Source: Bacillus sp. (in: firmicutes)
GTDB lineage: Bacteria; Bacillota; Bacilli; Bacillales; JACDOC01
Assembly: GCA_017656295.1 (NCBI GenBank)
Contig: JACDOC010000016.1
Location: 1-59,636 of the forward strand
Length of the DNA: 59,636 nt
Reading direction: 5' to 3'
The notes under the pieces were generated by a model, which was given only the letters and a program-made list of their open reading frames with translations, made no database searches and was not told the origin of the DNA. Positions 17,955 to 27,931 of the stretch are shown piece after piece (position 1 is the first letter of the stretch; the number at the start of each line of letters is the position of its first letter). The position numbers and the translations under genes are program-made.

Positions 17955-18015
17955 CGTTATAGGTATCTTTCCATTGATTACAGGATATAGAAAAAGGAGA
18001 GAAGGGTGTTGGGCA

Positions 18016-18480
18016 TCACTCATCTTGGATCGTTAATTCGGTAAATTGCCAATCGTGACTTTTCGGAAAACGAAGTTCTAAAATTCCTTCCTTATATAAA
18101 GCATTACCGCCTTTTTTCTTCACAAGAGCTGGAAGGGAGATAACATGTCGATCATTTTCTTCTGGAACATGCTCTAAAATAACTTGGTTAGAAGTATGGT
18201 ACAGCTTTAAAGCTGATAAACAGTCTTCCTTTAGCCGAATGCGGACAAACACTTCTTCAAACGTTTCAAATACATCATATTGAAATGGGGATGATGATGG
18301 AGCTTTGTCCACTGTGGTTGTTGATAAAGGAGACATTCCTTCATTTTGAAAGTTCCTCATCATGTTGGACATAAAATCAGCCATATATTTCTCAATTTGA
18401 TTGGGAGAGAACCCTTTCCATGGACTTTGGTCGTTTTTATGGAAAGGGAATAAATTCCATGGTAACATTATAGGTGTCAT
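18016..18480 (-). CDS. Hsp20-fold spore protein (GerT/CotP-like)
   Basis: A 154-residue protein with a weak alpha-crystallin domain in its C-terminal half (YDVFETFEEVFVRIRL through YKEGILELRFPKS). It opens with a Pro/Phe/Trp-rich N-terminus (LPWNLFPFHKN). This layout resembles GerT of Bacillus subtilis, a coat-associated Hsp20 relative needed for germination, more than general Hsp20 chaperones. The family is clear; the spore role is inferred. It is convergent to the subtilase gene. Two CATAT-containing AT-rich stretches upstream could hold a late sporulation promoter, but I could not fit a consensus. Confidence 0.6.
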   Translation of the reverse strand: MTPIMLPWNLFPFHKNDQSPWKGFSPNQIEKYMADFMSNMMRNFQNEGMSPLSTTTVDKAPSSSPFQYDVFETFEEVFVRIRLKEDCLSALKLYHTSNQVILEHVPEENDRHVISLPALVKKKGGNALYKEGILELRFPKSHDWQFTELTIQDE

Positions 18481-18834
18481 CCTTTCAAAAAAGGGTACTA
18501 TCTTAAAAATGATGCCTACATTACTAATATGCGTTTGAGCAACAAACGGTACTTTATATGCATCATTTGACTAAGCTAAGATAAGGCATTCAATTGGAAA
18601 CGCAAGCCAATAGGTGACAAAATTTTTAAAAAAATCGTTGGAATTTTTTCTGAACAGTAGTAAGATGTTTATTGATAATTGGTATGATGGAAAATGAAAG
18701 GGGTCATAGGGGTAATTATTTCAGAATAGTCAATTAGAAAGAAAATTATTTTTATTCTGTAGTAAAGAAAAATTTTTTGTCACAAAAAATTAACATTTTT
18801 CAAATTTTACCTTTATCTTAGCATTTCTTAGTGT

Positions 18835-18859
18835 TAAAATGTCCATGTAAGCGTTTCAA
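18835..18859 (+). promoter_or_regulatory. odhAB promoter region with CcpA cre site
   Basis: The 467-bp gap 18481-18947 is AT-rich. A -10 TAAAAT (18835-18840) is followed at the expected transcription start by TGTAAGCGTTTCAA (18846-18859), which differs from the cre consensus at one position. Overlap with +1 predicts repression by CcpA in glucose, as known for TCA-cycle genes. The -35 is poor (TTTATC). The rest of the gap shows nothing else I can name. Confidence 0.6.
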
Positions 18860-18947
18860 TCAAAGACTATTGACTCAATATTATTCTATTATGAAAAAAT
18901 TTTTTTTAAAAAATTATTTAGGGCGAGATTGTTGGAGGTTTTTCACA

Positions 18948-21779
18948 ATGAGACAGCAAACAGCAACTCAAGGGGTTCCATGGCAACATTTTCATGGTCC
19001 AAACCTCGGTTACGTCATGGAAATGTATGAAAAATTTTTAGAAAACCCAGAAAGTGTGGACCCAGAATTAAGAAAAATGTTTGAACAATACGGTCCTCCA
19101 TCCACAGAATCAAATATAGAAAAAGGCAGACTCGATATTTCTTTCCAACTTCCTTCCAGTCCGACAATGTTATCAAAGGTTGTAGCAGCCGTCAAGCTTG
19201 CGGACAATATACGTACATATGGTCATTTAGCGGCTGACATTAATCCATTAACAAATGAAAACAAAGATACACGTCGGATCGAATTAGCTGAATATGATTT
19301 AACGGAAGAAGATTTGAAACAAATTCCGAAAGAGTATATTTGTCCTGATGCGCCACCACACGTGCAAAATGGACTCGATACGATTTTGCATTTGAAAGAA
19401 GTGTATACGAAAAAACTTGCCTACGAATTTCACCAGGTTCACGATGTCGAAGAGAAAAATTGGCTTCGCCATATGATCGAATCAGGAAAAGTTACAGCCA
19501 ATTTATCAAAGGCACAAAAAAAGAAACTGTTAAAACGGTTGACAGAAGTTGAAGGGTTTGAAAAATTCCTACACCGGACGTTTGTCGGACAAAAAAGGTT
19601 TTCGATCGAAGGCCTTGATGCAATGGTTCCGTTAATAGATGAATTAATTGCCTACTCTGTCGAACATGGTGCGAAAACGGTTAATATTGGTATGGCACAC
19701 CGTGGACGTTTAAACGTTTTAGCACACGTATTAGGTAAGCCGTACGAAATGATTTTTGCTGAATTTCAACATGCGCCTAACAAAGATTTAATTCCTTCTG
19801 AAGGCTCAATTGGTATTACATACGGTTGGACAGGGGACGTTAAATACCACCTTGGAGCTGATCGACGTTTTTCAGCAGATCAAACCAAGCGCGTTCGTGT
19901 GACATTAGCGAACAACCCAAGTCATTTAGAGGTGATTAGTCCAATTGTGGCAGGTTACACTCGTGCTGCCCAAGAAGAAAGAACGGTAAAAGGAGTTCCT
20001 GTACAAGATACAGAAAGCTCTTACGCGATTTTAATTCATGGTGATGCCGCTTTCCCAGGACAAGGTGTCGTTTCCGAAACATTAAACTTAAGTGGATTGA
20101 AAGGATATCAAACAGGTGGATCCATCCATATTATTGCCAACAATATGATTGGGTTTACTACAGAAAGCTACGATTCTCGGACAACTCGTTATGCGTCAGA
20201 TACAGCAAAAGGTTTTGAAGTTCCTATTGTCCATGTGAATGCTGATGATCCGGAAGCTTGTATCGCTGCAGCTATATTTGCTTATGAATACCGTCGCCGT
20301 TTCAAAAAGGATTTTGTAATTGATTTAATTGGATATCGTCGATTTGGACATAACGAAATGGATGAACCAATGGTGACAAACCCATTAATGTATCATATCA
20401 TCCGTAAGCATCCGACCGTTCGTGCCCTATACGCCGAACAGCTCATAGCAGAAGGAATTATTACAAAAGAAGAAGTGGAACAAATGGATGCGGATGTTCA
20501 AGAAAAGCTTCAAAAAGCCTATGACAAAGTTCCAGCTAAAGATGAGGAACCAGACACTACGATGAATCCGCCAAAAGATGTGACGAATGGATTACCTTCG
20601 ATTAATACAACAGTTTCAGAAGAAGTGCTTCGCCGTCTTAATAGTGAAATGCTTCAATGGCCGGAAGGGTTCCACGTTTATAAAAAGTTGGAACGAATTT
20701 TAAAACGTCGTGAAACCGCCTTTAATGATGGAACTATTGATTGGGCCCATGCAGAAGCGTTAGCATTTGCATCCATCCTCCGTGATGGAACCCCAATTCG
20801 GATGACTGGACAAGATTCACAACGGGGAACATTTGCCCAACGACATCTCGTTCTTCACGACGAAAAAACGGGGGAAGAATATGTTCCTTTACACCATATA
20901 ACGGATGCGAATTCTTCCTTTGTCGTCTATAATAGCCCATTAACCGAAATGGCCGTAGTCGGTTATGAATATGGTTATAACGTCTTTGCACCAGAAACGC
21001 TCGTATTGTGGGAAGCACAATTCGGTGATTTTGCAAATATGGCGCAAGTGATGTTTGATCAATTTATTGCCGCCGGTCGAGCGAAGTGGGGACAAAAATC
21101 TGGTCTTGTGATGTTACTTCCACATGGCTATGAAGGTCAAGGTCCAGAACATTCCAGCGGTCGTGTCGAGCGCTTCTTACAACTAGCTGCAGAAAATAAC
21201 TGGACCGTAGCAAATTTATCGAATGCTAGCCAATATTTCCATATATTACGTCGCCAAGCGGCAATTTTACAAAAAGAAGAAGTACGTCCATTAGTGATAA
21301 TGACACCGAAGAGTTTACTCCGCCATCCGTTAGCAAGTTGCCATTACCGTGACTTGACGGAAGGGGCGTTCCAGCCAGTCATCGAACAGCCTGGTTTAGG
21401 AAAAACACCTGAAAAAGTCGAGCGAATTGTGCTATGTAGTGGAAAAATTGCGATTGATTTAGCTGAGCGTATTCAAAAAGAAAAATCTCTTGATTGGTTA
21501 CACATTGTACGTGTCGAAGAATTATATCCGTTCCCGGAAAAGCAAATAAAAGAAATTATTGCACGTTTCGCGAACTTGAAGGAACTCGTTTGGGTCCAAG
21601 AAGAACCGAAAAATATGGGTGGTTGGACATTTGTAGAACCACGACTTCGAGATCTTACCCCAGAAGATGTTGACGTACGTTATATCGGAAGACGTCGTCG
21701 TTCTAGCCCATCAGAAGGGGATCCTAGCGTTCATAAAAAAGAACAAGCTCGAATTATCACTGAAGCGGTATCACGATAA
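18948..21779 (+). CDS. odhA: 2-oxoglutarate dehydrogenase E1 component
   Basis: The thiamine-diphosphate E1 subunit that decarboxylates 2-oxoglutarate in the TCA cycle. It has 943 residues from the ATG at 18948, which has a TTGGAGG site; a 39-codon in-frame extension upstream lacks one and overlaps the promoter. Recognisable elements are the N-terminal E2-interaction segment ([20 protein letters not shown]), [13 protein letters not shown], the [17 protein letters not shown] thiamine-site stretch and [11 protein letters not shown]. The C-terminal transketolase-like domain follows. odhB follows after 19 bases. Confidence 0.96.
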   Translation: MRQQTATQGVPWQHFHGPNLGYVMEMYEKFLENPESVDPELRKMFEQYGPPSTESNIEKGRLDISFQLPSSPTMLSKVVAAVKLADNIRTYGHLAADINPLTNENKDTRRIELAEYDLTEEDLKQIPKEYICPDAPPHVQNGLDTILHLKEVYTKKLAYEFHQVHDVEEKNWLRHMIESGKVTANLSKAQKKKLLKRLTEVEGFEKFLHRTFVGQKRFSIEGLDAMVPLIDELIAYSVEHGAKTVNIGMAHRGRLNVLAHVLGKPYEMIFAEFQHAPNKDLIPSEGSIGITYGWTGDVKYHLGADRRFSADQTKRVRVTLANNPSHLEVISPIVAGYTRAAQEERTVKGVPVQDTESSYAILIHGDAAFPGQGVVSETLNLSGLKGYQTGGSIHIIANNMIGFTTESYDSRTTRYASDTAKGFEVPIVHVNADDPEACIAAAIFAYEYRRRFKKDFVIDLIGYRRFGHNEMDEPMVTNPLMYHIIRKHPTVRALYAEQLIAEGIITKEEVEQMDADVQEKLQKAYDKVPAKDEEPDTTMNPPKDVTNGLPSINTTVSEEVLRRLNSEMLQWPEGFHVYKKLERILKRRETAFNDGTIDWAHAEALAFASILRDGTPIRMTGQDSQRGTFAQRHLVLHDEKTGEEYVPLHHITDANSSFVVYNSPLTEMAVVGYEYGYNVFAPETLVLWEAQFGDFANMAQVMFDQFIAAGRAKWGQKSGLVMLLPHGYEGQGPEHSSGRVERFLQLAAENNWTVANLSNASQYFHILRRQAAILQKEEVRPLVIMTPKSLLRHPLASCHYRDLTEGAFQPVIEQPGLGKTPEKVERIVLCSGKIAIDLAERIQKEKSLDWLHIVRVEELYPFPEKQIKEIIARFANLKELVWVQEEPKNMGGWTFVEPRLRDLTPEDVDVRYIGRRRRSSPSEGDPSVHKKEQARIITEAVSR

Positions 21780-21798
21780 GTAGGAGGAGGACATCAAA

Positions 21799-23040
21799 GT
21801 GGCTGAAATTAAAGTACCTGAGTTAGCAGAATCTATTACGGAAGGAACTATCGCCCAATGGCTAAAGCAACCAGGGGACAAAGTAGAAAAAGGTGACTAC
21901 GTCGTTGAGCTAGAAACAGATAAAGTAAATGTCGAAGTCATTTCCGAAGAAGCAGGTGTGCTACAAGAAATCTTGTTCCAAGAAGGGGATAACGTAAAAG
22001 TTGGGGATGTTATTGCCATTGTTGGCAAAGGCACTGCATCCACACCTTCAGCTTCAGTACCGGAAAAAGAGGAACCGATTCAACAAGTGGAAGAACCAAA
22101 AGCAGAAGTGAAAGAAGAGCCGGCAGCAAAAGAGCGCCCAATCGCTTCTCCTGCAGCAAGAAAATTAGCACGCGAAAAAGGAATTGATTTGTCACGAGTT
22201 CCAACGGTAGATCCACTTGGACGAGTTCGTAAACATGATGTAGAACATTTTGCTAATCAGCCTGTCCAAGCAGTTCAACCAACTCAAGCAACCCAGCAAC
22301 CGTCTGCGCCTAAACCGCAGGTGGAACATGGGGACAATAAACCAGTTGAACGTATTCGTATGTCTCGTCGCCGTCAAACAATTGCGAAGCGTCTCGTCGA
22401 TGTACAACATACCGCAGCCATGTTAACAACGTTCAACGAAATTGATATGACGAATGTCATGGAACTTCGTAAACGTTACAAAAACAAAATATTAGAAGAA
22501 TATGATGTACGTTTAGGATTTATGTCCTTCTTTACAAAAGCGGTTGTTGCTGCATTGAAAAAGTATCCGTATGTAAACGCTGAAATTCAAGGCGATGAAA
22601 TCGTATTGAAAAAATACTATGATATTGGTGTAGCCGTATCTACAGACGAAGGATTAGTAGTACCGGTAGTCCGTGACTGCGATCGTAAGAACTTTGCTGA
22701 AATCGAACGTGATATCGCTGAACTTGCTCAAAAAGCTCGTAACAACAAACTCGCCTTAAGTGATTTACAAGGTGGCACATTTACCATTACAAATGGTGGA
22801 GTATTCGGCTCCTTACTGTCGACTCCAATCTTAAACGGCCCACAAGTCGGAATTTTAGGTATGCATAAAATTCAACTACGTCCTGTAGCCATTGATGAAG
22901 AACGTATCGAAAACCGTCCAATGATGTATGTGGCCCTATCTTATGACCATCGCATCATCGATGGAAAAGAAGCAGTTGGATTCTTGGCGAAAGTAAAAGA
23001 GCTATTAGAAAACCCTGAACAACTCTTGCTTGAAGGCTAA
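21799..23040 (+). CDS. odhB: Dihydrolipoyl succinyltransferase (2-oxoglutarate dehydrogenase E2)
   Basis: The core acyltransferase of the same complex. Domains in order: one lipoyl domain with Lys42 in ETDKVNVEV, a Pro/Glu-rich linker, a peripheral-subunit-binding domain (about 112-150, [18 protein letters not shown]), a second flexible linker rich in Gln/Pro, and the catalytic domain with the active histidine near residue 384 in SYDHRIIDG. At 413 residues it is normal. The start is GTG with a TAGGAGGAGG site. The E3 subunit is not in the window, as expected, since Bacillus shares it with pyruvate dehydrogenase. Confidence 0.96.
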   Translation: MAEIKVPELAESITEGTIAQWLKQPGDKVEKGDYVVELETDKVNVEVISEEAGVLQEILFQEGDNVKVGDVIAIVGKGTASTPSASVPEKEEPIQQVEEPKAEVKEEPAAKERPIASPAARKLAREKGIDLSRVPTVDPLGRVRKHDVEHFANQPVQAVQPTQATQQPSAPKPQVEHGDNKPVERIRMSRRRQTIAKRLVDVQHTAAMLTTFNEIDMTNVMELRKRYKNKILEEYDVRLGFMSFFTKAVVAALKKYPYVNAEIQGDEIVLKKYYDIGVAVSTDEGLVVPVVRDCDRKNFAEIERDIAELAQKARNNKLALSDLQGGTFTITNGGVFGSLLSTPILNGPQVGILGMHKIQLRPVAIDEERIENRPMMYVALSYDHRIIDGKEAVGFLAKVKELLENPEQLLLEG

Positions 23041-23049
23041 AATAAACAA

Positions 23050-23089
23050 AAAAACGCCTATTTCCTACTAGTGGGAATAGGCGTTTTTA
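23050..23089 (+). terminator. Terminator of odhAB
   Basis: AAAACGCCTATT and AATAGGCGTTTT form a long stem with one bulge, followed by T residues, ten bases after the odhB stop. Confidence 0.92.
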
Positions 23090-23248
23090 TTGAAGCCATA
23101 GTCTATTACAGGGGACAAAAAGTCAGTTGTTAGAGTATAAGTGTCAAAGTTAACACTTTTAAAATTTTTATAAAGTTAAAAAAGTTGACTAAAGGAAACA
23201 TTTTGGTAAAAGTTGAATACTTTAATAAAAAGTAAAGGAGAATGAACC

Positions 23249-23371
23249 ATGAGTAAACGTATTCAGAAAAAAGTTATGTTGTATAGTACATTACTTCAAC
23301 AGCTAGGAATGTTAAAAGAGGAAGATGTGAAGGATTTGATGAACAAGTGGGGAATGTCTGCAAATAAATAA
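23249..23371 (+). CDS. Unrecognised 40-residue basic protein
   Basis: A small frame with a convincing ribosome site, AAAGGAG, eight bases before the ATG. It encodes 40 residues, starting MSKRIQKKVM and ending NKWGMSANK. It is predicted to be mostly helical, with a basic first third, a hydrophobic centre (LYSTLLQQLGML) and a charged C-terminal half (KEEDVKDL). I recognise no family. The stop codon runs directly into a 13-bp perfect hairpin. It lies between odhB and a convergent Sda-like gene, and its small size, helix content and position make a regulatory or protein-binding role possible; that is speculation. Confidence 0.6.
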   Translation: MSKRIQKKVMLYSTLLQQLGMLKEEDVKDLMNKWGMSANK

Positions 23372-23402
23372 AAAGCACATATAGTGGTCACTATATGTGC
23401 TC
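23371..23402 (-). terminator. Hairpin between two convergent mini-genes
   Basis: AGCACATATAGTG and CACTATATGTGCT form a 13-bp perfect stem with a 2-base loop. Only the minus strand has a following T run, so it mainly ends the Sda-like gene; for the plus-strand mini-gene it has no T tail. Confidence 0.85.
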
Positions 23403-23410
23403 CAATGATC

Positions 23411-23548
23411 TTAGCGGCGTTTTTTAAAAGGATTTAATCCTCGTTTTTTTATTTCATCTTTCAAAAGCTTGATCCACATCCGGTCCTCACCATTTTTTTG
23501 TGCGTCTCGGTAAGCTGCGACAAGTTGCTCATTGCTCATAATTTTCAT
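23411..23548 (-). CDS. sda: Sda-like sporulation checkpoint protein
   Basis: A 45-residue protein, MKIMSNEQLVAAYRDA through EIKKRGLNPFKKRR, with a GGAGGTTCTTCC ribosome region. It lines up without gaps against the Sda family pattern M-x3-S-[DN]-E-x-L-[IV]-x2-[SAY]-Y ... I-x-L-[IL]-x2-EI-[KR]-x-R-x-L. Sda is a helical hairpin that blocks the sporulation kinase KinA when replication or DNA is disturbed. Compared with my recollection of Bacillus subtilis Sda, the inter-helix turn is more charged (KNGEDRM) and the tail is more basic. No DnaA box is visible upstream, so the DnaA control known for sda is not shown here. A paralogue of the main sda gene is also possible. Confidence 0.68.
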   Translation of the reverse strand: MKIMSNEQLVAAYRDAQKNGEDRMWIKLLKDEIKKRGLNPFKKRR

Positions 23549-23712
23549 GGAAGAACCTCCTAAGTAAAATATTCTGTATTTTCTATATATTTTATATAAT
23601 TATGCAGTTTTGTGAAAGGCATTACGCAAAATTTTTTGTTAAAAATCTAGAAATCTTAACATTTTAAAACTAATTTAGTAAATTTAAGATATTACAAGAA
23701 AGAGTGTAGAAC

Positions 23713-24516
23713 GTGACAATAAAAAAGGGGATCCTACAAGGAGCAATTGTTACGAAAGAACGTATAGTGCAAGATTTAAAACAACTAGGATTAAAAAAAG
23801 GTATGACAATCATTGTCCATTCTTCCCTTAGTTCCCTTGGCTGGGTGTGTGGGCGAGAAAAAGCCGTCATCGACGCGATAATGGAAGTGGTTACCGAAGA
23901 GGGGACGATTATCATGCCTGCTCAATCGGCGGACAATTCCGATCCTCAATATTGGCAAAATCCTCCTGTTCCACGGGATTGGTGGGAAACTATACGAAAT
24001 TCGATTCCACCTTTTGATCCAGCGACAACTCCGACATGGGGAATCGGCCGGATTGCCGAAGCATTCCGTACTTATCCAAGTGTTCTTCGAAGTGCGCATC
24101 CCATTCATTCGTTTAGCGGTTGGGGAAAGGAAGCGAGTGCCGTATTAGCAAGCCATCCACTTGACTTTTCGCTTGGTGACGAATCTCCACTTGGCCGTTT
24201 GTATGAGCGAGATAGTTATATTTTATTGTTAGGTGTTGGGTACGATTCTTGTACGGCGATGCATTTGGCTGAGCACAAGCTTCCGAATCGGAAGATTGAA
24301 ACACAATCGTCAGCTATATTGGAAAATGGTCATCGCGTGTGGAAAACGTATCAACTTATTGAAATGGATGATGAACAGTTCCCAGCCATAGGAGAAGCAT
24401 TTGAAAAAAAGGCGTCTATTTCCGTAGGTAAAGTTGGATGTGCGAAAGCAAAACTCGTTCCGTTACGCCCGCTTGTCGATTTTACTTTTGAATATCTAAT
24501 GAACAAACATACATAA
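23713..24516 (+). CDS. AAC(3)-family N-acetyltransferase (YokD-like)
   Basis: A 267-residue protein of the antibiotic-acetyltransferase fold that uses acetyl-CoA. Family hallmarks are IIVHSSLSSLGWV (about residues 35-47), the GTIIMPAQSADNSDP stretch, the SAHPIHSFSGWGKEA segment near residues 132-146 and LLGVGYDSCTAMHLAE near 174-189. Chromosomal members such as Bacillus YokD bind acetyl-CoA but often show little aminoglycoside activity, so resistance should not be assumed. The start is GTG with a weak AGAAAGAG site. It appears monocistronic. Confidence 0.87.
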   Translation: MTIKKGILQGAIVTKERIVQDLKQLGLKKGMTIIVHSSLSSLGWVCGREKAVIDAIMEVVTEEGTIIMPAQSADNSDPQYWQNPPVPRDWWETIRNSIPPFDPATTPTWGIGRIAEAFRTYPSVLRSAHPIHSFSGWGKEASAVLASHPLDFSLGDESPLGRLYERDSYILLLGVGYDSCTAMHLAEHKLPNRKIETQSSAILENGHRVWKTYQLIEMDDEQFPAIGEAFEKKASISVGKVGCAKAKLVPLRPLVDFTFEYLMNKHT

Positions 24517-24668
24517 TAACAACATTTATTTTGGAGAATGGTCTACAGGCACGTATGTAAAGGTTTTTAGCGTGCTTGTTTATAATGTACAAAAATTCGG
24601 AAAAGTATGATAATATTTAATTAGGGAAATGATGCTCCAAAAATTTCGGACAAAGGGGGAAGAACAGG

Positions 24669-26312
24669 TTGTCAAAAGAATGGAATGTAACGATCGGTCA
24701 ACTGTTAGCTCAAAAAGCGGAAGCTCACCCGAATCACGAGGCGGTCGTGTATCGTGACCGTGGCTTAAGGTGGAGCTATCGTGAATTTGATTTGCTTTGT
24801 CGCCAAGCTGCAAAAGGATTGATGAAATTAGGAATTGAAAAAGGCGAACATGTAGCGATTTGGGCAAGTAATGTACCGGAGTGGCTGATTTGCCAATTTG
24901 CCACAGGAAAAATGGGAGCCGTTCTCGTTACGGTCAATACGAACTATCAAACGGCAGAATTAGAATATTTACTCTCCCAGTCTGATTCCACCACGATTAT
25001 CCTTCTAGAACAGTATCGTGATTCTTCCTATATTGATATGCTATATTCAATTGTACCTGAGTTAAAAACCGCAACGCCAGGTCAACTTCACTCAAAGCGA
25101 CTTCCTCATTTGAAAAATGTCATCGTCCTTGGTGACAATAAATATCCAGGTACATATCAGTGGGGGGACGTTTTAGCGCTAGGAGAGGATGTAGCGGATG
25201 AAGCGCTCGACCAACGAATGGACACCCTTTATCCAGATGATGTCATTAATATGCAATATACTTCTGGTACGACCGGTTTTCCAAAAGGAGTCATGCTCAG
25301 TCATTCGAATATTATTAACAATGCCTATAACATTGCCCAATGTATGAAGCTAACCGAACAAGATCGATTATGCATACCGGTTCCATTTTTCCACTGCTTC
25401 GGTTGTGTGCTCGGTACGTTAGCTTGTGTAACAGTTGGAGCAACGATGGTTCCAGTACAAGAGTTTCATCCGAAAGAAGTTTTGCAAACGGTACAAGACG
25501 AAAAATGTACCGGCCTTCATGGAGTACCAACGATGTTTATCAGCGAATTAAATCACCCTGATTTTGACCAGTTTGATTTATCCTCACTTCGAACAGGCAT
25601 TATGGCAGGTTCTAACTGTCCAATCGAAGTGATGAAAGCAGTCATGGAAAAAATGGGCGCAACCGAGATTACGATTGCATATGGACAAACGGAATCCTCT
25701 CCAGTCATTACTCAAACACGGACAGACGACCCGATTCAAATTCGAGTAGAAACCGTTGGTCGAGCGTTACCAAATGTGGAAGTGAAAATTGTGGAACCAG
25801 GTACGAACAAAGAGGTTCCACGTGGGGTACAAGGGGAATTATGCACAAGAGGATACCATGTGATGAAAGGATATTATAAAAATCCAGAAGCAACAAAGGA
25901 AGTAATCGACGAAGAGGGCTGGCTGCATACAGGTGACTTAGCTGTGATGGATGAGCAAGGATATTGCCGCATTACTGGTCGTTTAAAAGATATGATTATC
26001 CGTGGGGGTGAAAACATTTATCCACGAGAAATTGAAGAGTTTTTATATACCCATCCAAAAATTTTAGATGTCCAAGTAGTTGGAGTACCAGATGAGGTAT
26101 ATGGAGAAGAAGTGATGGCATGGATTATATTAAAAGAAGGGGAAGAAGCAACTCCAGAAGAAATAAAAGAATATTGTCGAGGAAAAATTTCTCGACATAA
26201 AATTCCACGATATATTGAGTTTATCGACCAATATCCAATGACAGCTTCTGGGAAAATCCAAAAATATAAATTGCGAGAAAAAGCGGTACAACTATTTAGA
26301 AAATCCAATTAA
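24669..26312 (+). CDS. Acyl-CoA synthetase (AMP-binding, YngI/FadD-like)
   Basis: An ATP-dependent ligase that activates a carboxylic acid, probably a medium- or long-chain fatty acid, to its CoA thioester. It carries the adenylate P-loop [11 protein letters not shown] near residues 197-207, the AYGQTESSP motif near 337-345, the [18 protein letters not shown] hinge region and the C-terminal catalytic lysine in [13 protein letters not shown]. The length is 547 residues. The start is TTG after AAAGGGGGAAG. It stands alone with its own terminator. A second, different acyl-CoA ligase is encoded at 40073. Confidence 0.9.
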   Translation: MSKEWNVTIGQLLAQKAEAHPNHEAVVYRDRGLRWSYREFDLLCRQAAKGLMKLGIEKGEHVAIWASNVPEWLICQFATGKMGAVLVTVNTNYQTAELEYLLSQSDSTTIILLEQYRDSSYIDMLYSIVPELKTATPGQLHSKRLPHLKNVIVLGDNKYPGTYQWGDVLALGEDVADEALDQRMDTLYPDDVINMQYTSGTTGFPKGVMLSHSNIINNAYNIAQCMKLTEQDRLCIPVPFFHCFGCVLGTLACVTVGATMVPVQEFHPKEVLQTVQDEKCTGLHGVPTMFISELNHPDFDQFDLSSLRTGIMAGSNCPIEVMKAVMEKMGATEITIAYGQTESSPVITQTRTDDPIQIRVETVGRALPNVEVKIVEPGTNKEVPRGVQGELCTRGYHVMKGYYKNPEATKEVIDEEGWLHTGDLAVMDEQGYCRITGRLKDMIIRGGENIYPREIEEFLYTHPKILDVQVVGVPDEVYGEEVMAWIILKEGEEATPEEIKEYCRGKISRHKIPRYIEFIDQYPMTASGKIQKYKLREKAVQLFRKSN

Positions 26313-26322
26313 CTCATTATTT

Positions 26323-26358
26323 AAAAGGAAGCTTTATATTGAGAAAGCTTCCTTTTTA
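26323..26358 (+). terminator. Terminator of the acyl-CoA synthetase gene
   Basis: AAAAGGAAGCTTT pairs with AAAGCTTCCTTTT, followed by T. Confidence 0.9.
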
Positions 26359-26445
26359 CTTTATAGTATTCTATAAGAATTTTTTGAAAAATAAATTAAC
26401 AATAATAATGTTATGTAAACAAAATGATGAAAGGAAGAATAAGCA

Positions 26446-27327
26446 ATGAAAAGGTCCGTCTATTTATTTGTATACGGAACGCTTCGTAAACACGAAAGGA
26501 ATCATCATTACCTAAATAAAGCGAAAAAGCTTTATGACCAGGCTTGGGTTTATGGTACCCTATATGATACAGGATTCGGTTATCCAGCATTGTCGTTAAA
26601 CGGGAATGATCGAGTGTTTGGAGAACTATTTGAACTTTCTATTGATGATCTACCATTCATTGATCAGTTAGAAGATTACCATCCTGCTAGAACCGATTCA
26701 TTATATACGAGGGTAACGGAGCAAATTTGGACAGATGATGGTCCCGTTGAAGGGGTTGTTTATGTAACGACAAATAAGTCGATAATGAAAGAACGTATTC
26801 CAACTGGTGATTGGAAAGTTCATCAATTTTTATTAAAAAAACCGGACTTTGTTTCCTACTTTGCTTATGGGTCGTGTATGGATCACGAACGATTTCAAAA
26901 AGCGAATGTCGATCATTTTTTTCAGCACGTGATTGGCACTGGACGTTTACATAATTATTCTATGAAATATACGTTTCCTGTCGAAGACGGTGGACGTGCT
27001 GATATTGTCGAAGATGGGGGAATAACAGAAGGAATTGTATATCACGTTCCATATGAAGGAGTTAAGTATTTATTTGAACGAGAAGGGGTCGAACTTGGAT
27101 GGTATCGGCCAGCTTTTGTCGATGTAACCATCAATGGGGAACAACATGTAGATGTGTTAACATTTATCGTAAATAACAAACAGAACGAGACATGTCCACC
27201 GGTACATTATGCACGAGAGATTTTGAGAGGTGCTTATGGATACGTTAGTGCAGCTTATATGAAACAGTTAAAAGAAAGGTTACATTCATTAGGTATGTCA
27301 ATGGATCAGATCGAACAGCTTATATAA
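26446..27327 (+). CDS. Tandem gamma-glutamylcyclotransferase-like protein (YkqA-like)
   Basis: A 293-residue protein with two GGCT/AIG2-like folds. The first has the VYGTLRKHERNHHYL substrate loop at residues 8-22 and the second the FAYGSCMDHERFQ loop at about residues 139-151. Such a fusion matches Bacillus YkqA. Members of the fold cleave gamma-glutamyl groups, with release of 5-oxoproline, but the substrate of the tandem form is not known to me. The gene has an AAAGGAAG ribosome site and is convergent with the next minus-strand gene. Confidence 0.82.
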   Translation: MKRSVYLFVYGTLRKHERNHHYLNKAKKLYDQAWVYGTLYDTGFGYPALSLNGNDRVFGELFELSIDDLPFIDQLEDYHPARTDSLYTRVTEQIWTDDGPVEGVVYVTTNKSIMKERIPTGDWKVHQFLLKKPDFVSYFAYGSCMDHERFQKANVDHFFQHVIGTGRLHNYSMKYTFPVEDGGRADIVEDGGITEGIVYHVPYEGVKYLFEREGVELGWYRPAFVDVTINGEQHVDVLTFIVNNKQNETCPPVHYAREILRGAYGYVSAAYMKQLKERLHSLGMSMDQIEQLI

Positions 27328-27344
27328 AGTGATAACTTTAGTCA

Positions 27345-27399
27345 TAAAAAAATGAACAAAGGGCTAACTTTTAAGTAAGCTGACTGTTAGCCCTTTGTT
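27345..27399 (-). terminator. Terminator of the DUF4359-like gene
   Basis: AACAAAGGGCTAAC and GTTAGCCCTTTGTT pair perfectly over 14 bp. On the minus strand a T-rich tail follows, so it serves the gene at 27387-27722, whose last bases form part of the stem. Confidence 0.85.
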
Positions 27400-27722
27400 G
27401 GAACATTTTCCTCAATAATTGGAAAAAATCGTCCCATAATCCCAATCGCTTTAATCAGCATTTCTTTTCCGTCCATCGTTTCAAACCGTTGTTCAATCGT
27501 AGAAAAAATTAAATAGTCTTCATTTATATTTTTTCCAATTTCTAATAAAGGAAACTTTTGTTCATTTGTGTTCGTATATGAACACATGACACTTCCTTGA
27601 CATTCGATAGAATAGCGGTTGTAGCGCCACTCCTCATATTGATGAACGGATGGGCGTTGCACGGTTAAAAAAACCAGTACACTAATGAATAGGACATACA
27701 TGAATGGAGCGAACTTTCTCAT
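27387..27722 (-). CDS. Small membrane-anchored protein (DUF4359-like)
   Basis: An 111-residue protein with one N-terminal membrane segment or uncleaved signal (residues 5-21, FAPFMYVLFISVLVFLT). A soluble domain follows, with QRPSVHQYEEW right after the membrane and NEDYLIFSTIEQRF plus IGIMGRFFPI near the end. These elements fit the DUF4359 pattern of Bacillaceae proteins. It contains two cysteines (CQGSVMC, residues 41 and 47) that could form a disulphide outside the cell. The function is unknown. It stands alone. Confidence 0.6.
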   Translation of the reverse strand: MRKFAPFMYVLFISVLVFLTVQRPSVHQYEEWRYNRYSIECQGSVMCSYTNTNEQKFPLLEIGKNINEDYLIFSTIEQRFETMDGKEMLIKAIGIMGRFFPIIEENVPTKG

Positions 27723-27879
27723 TCCATCACCTACTGCATTTGATGTATGTATCCGGTATCTATTACACCAATTCGAAAAATATCGACATTTTTAGGGGGT
27801 GTTCGAGCTATCCTATTGGTCCTATATTAATAGACGATCGATAGTGAAAAAAGTTTCGCAAAAGTAAGAAATTTTTTCG

Positions 27880-27913
27880 CAAAAAAACCGTTCGGCACCA
27901 TGTCCGAACGGTT
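27880..27913 (-). terminator. Terminator of the aldehyde dehydrogenase gene
   Basis: AACCGTTCGG and CCGAACGGTT form a 10-bp stem; on the minus strand seven T follow. Confidence 0.93.
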
Positions 27914-27931
27914 CTTCTCAGCAATGTCAAA

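Noticed and set aside
18831-18947. An N-terminal extension of odhA
   Set aside because: The 39 codons overlap the -10 element and cre site, while the ATG at 18948 has a strong ribosome site and the normal odhA N-terminus.
23713-24516. An acquired aminoglycoside resistance gene
   Set aside because: The family fits, but the gene sits in core surroundings with matching base use and no mobile element, so a chromosomal YokD-like role is more likely.
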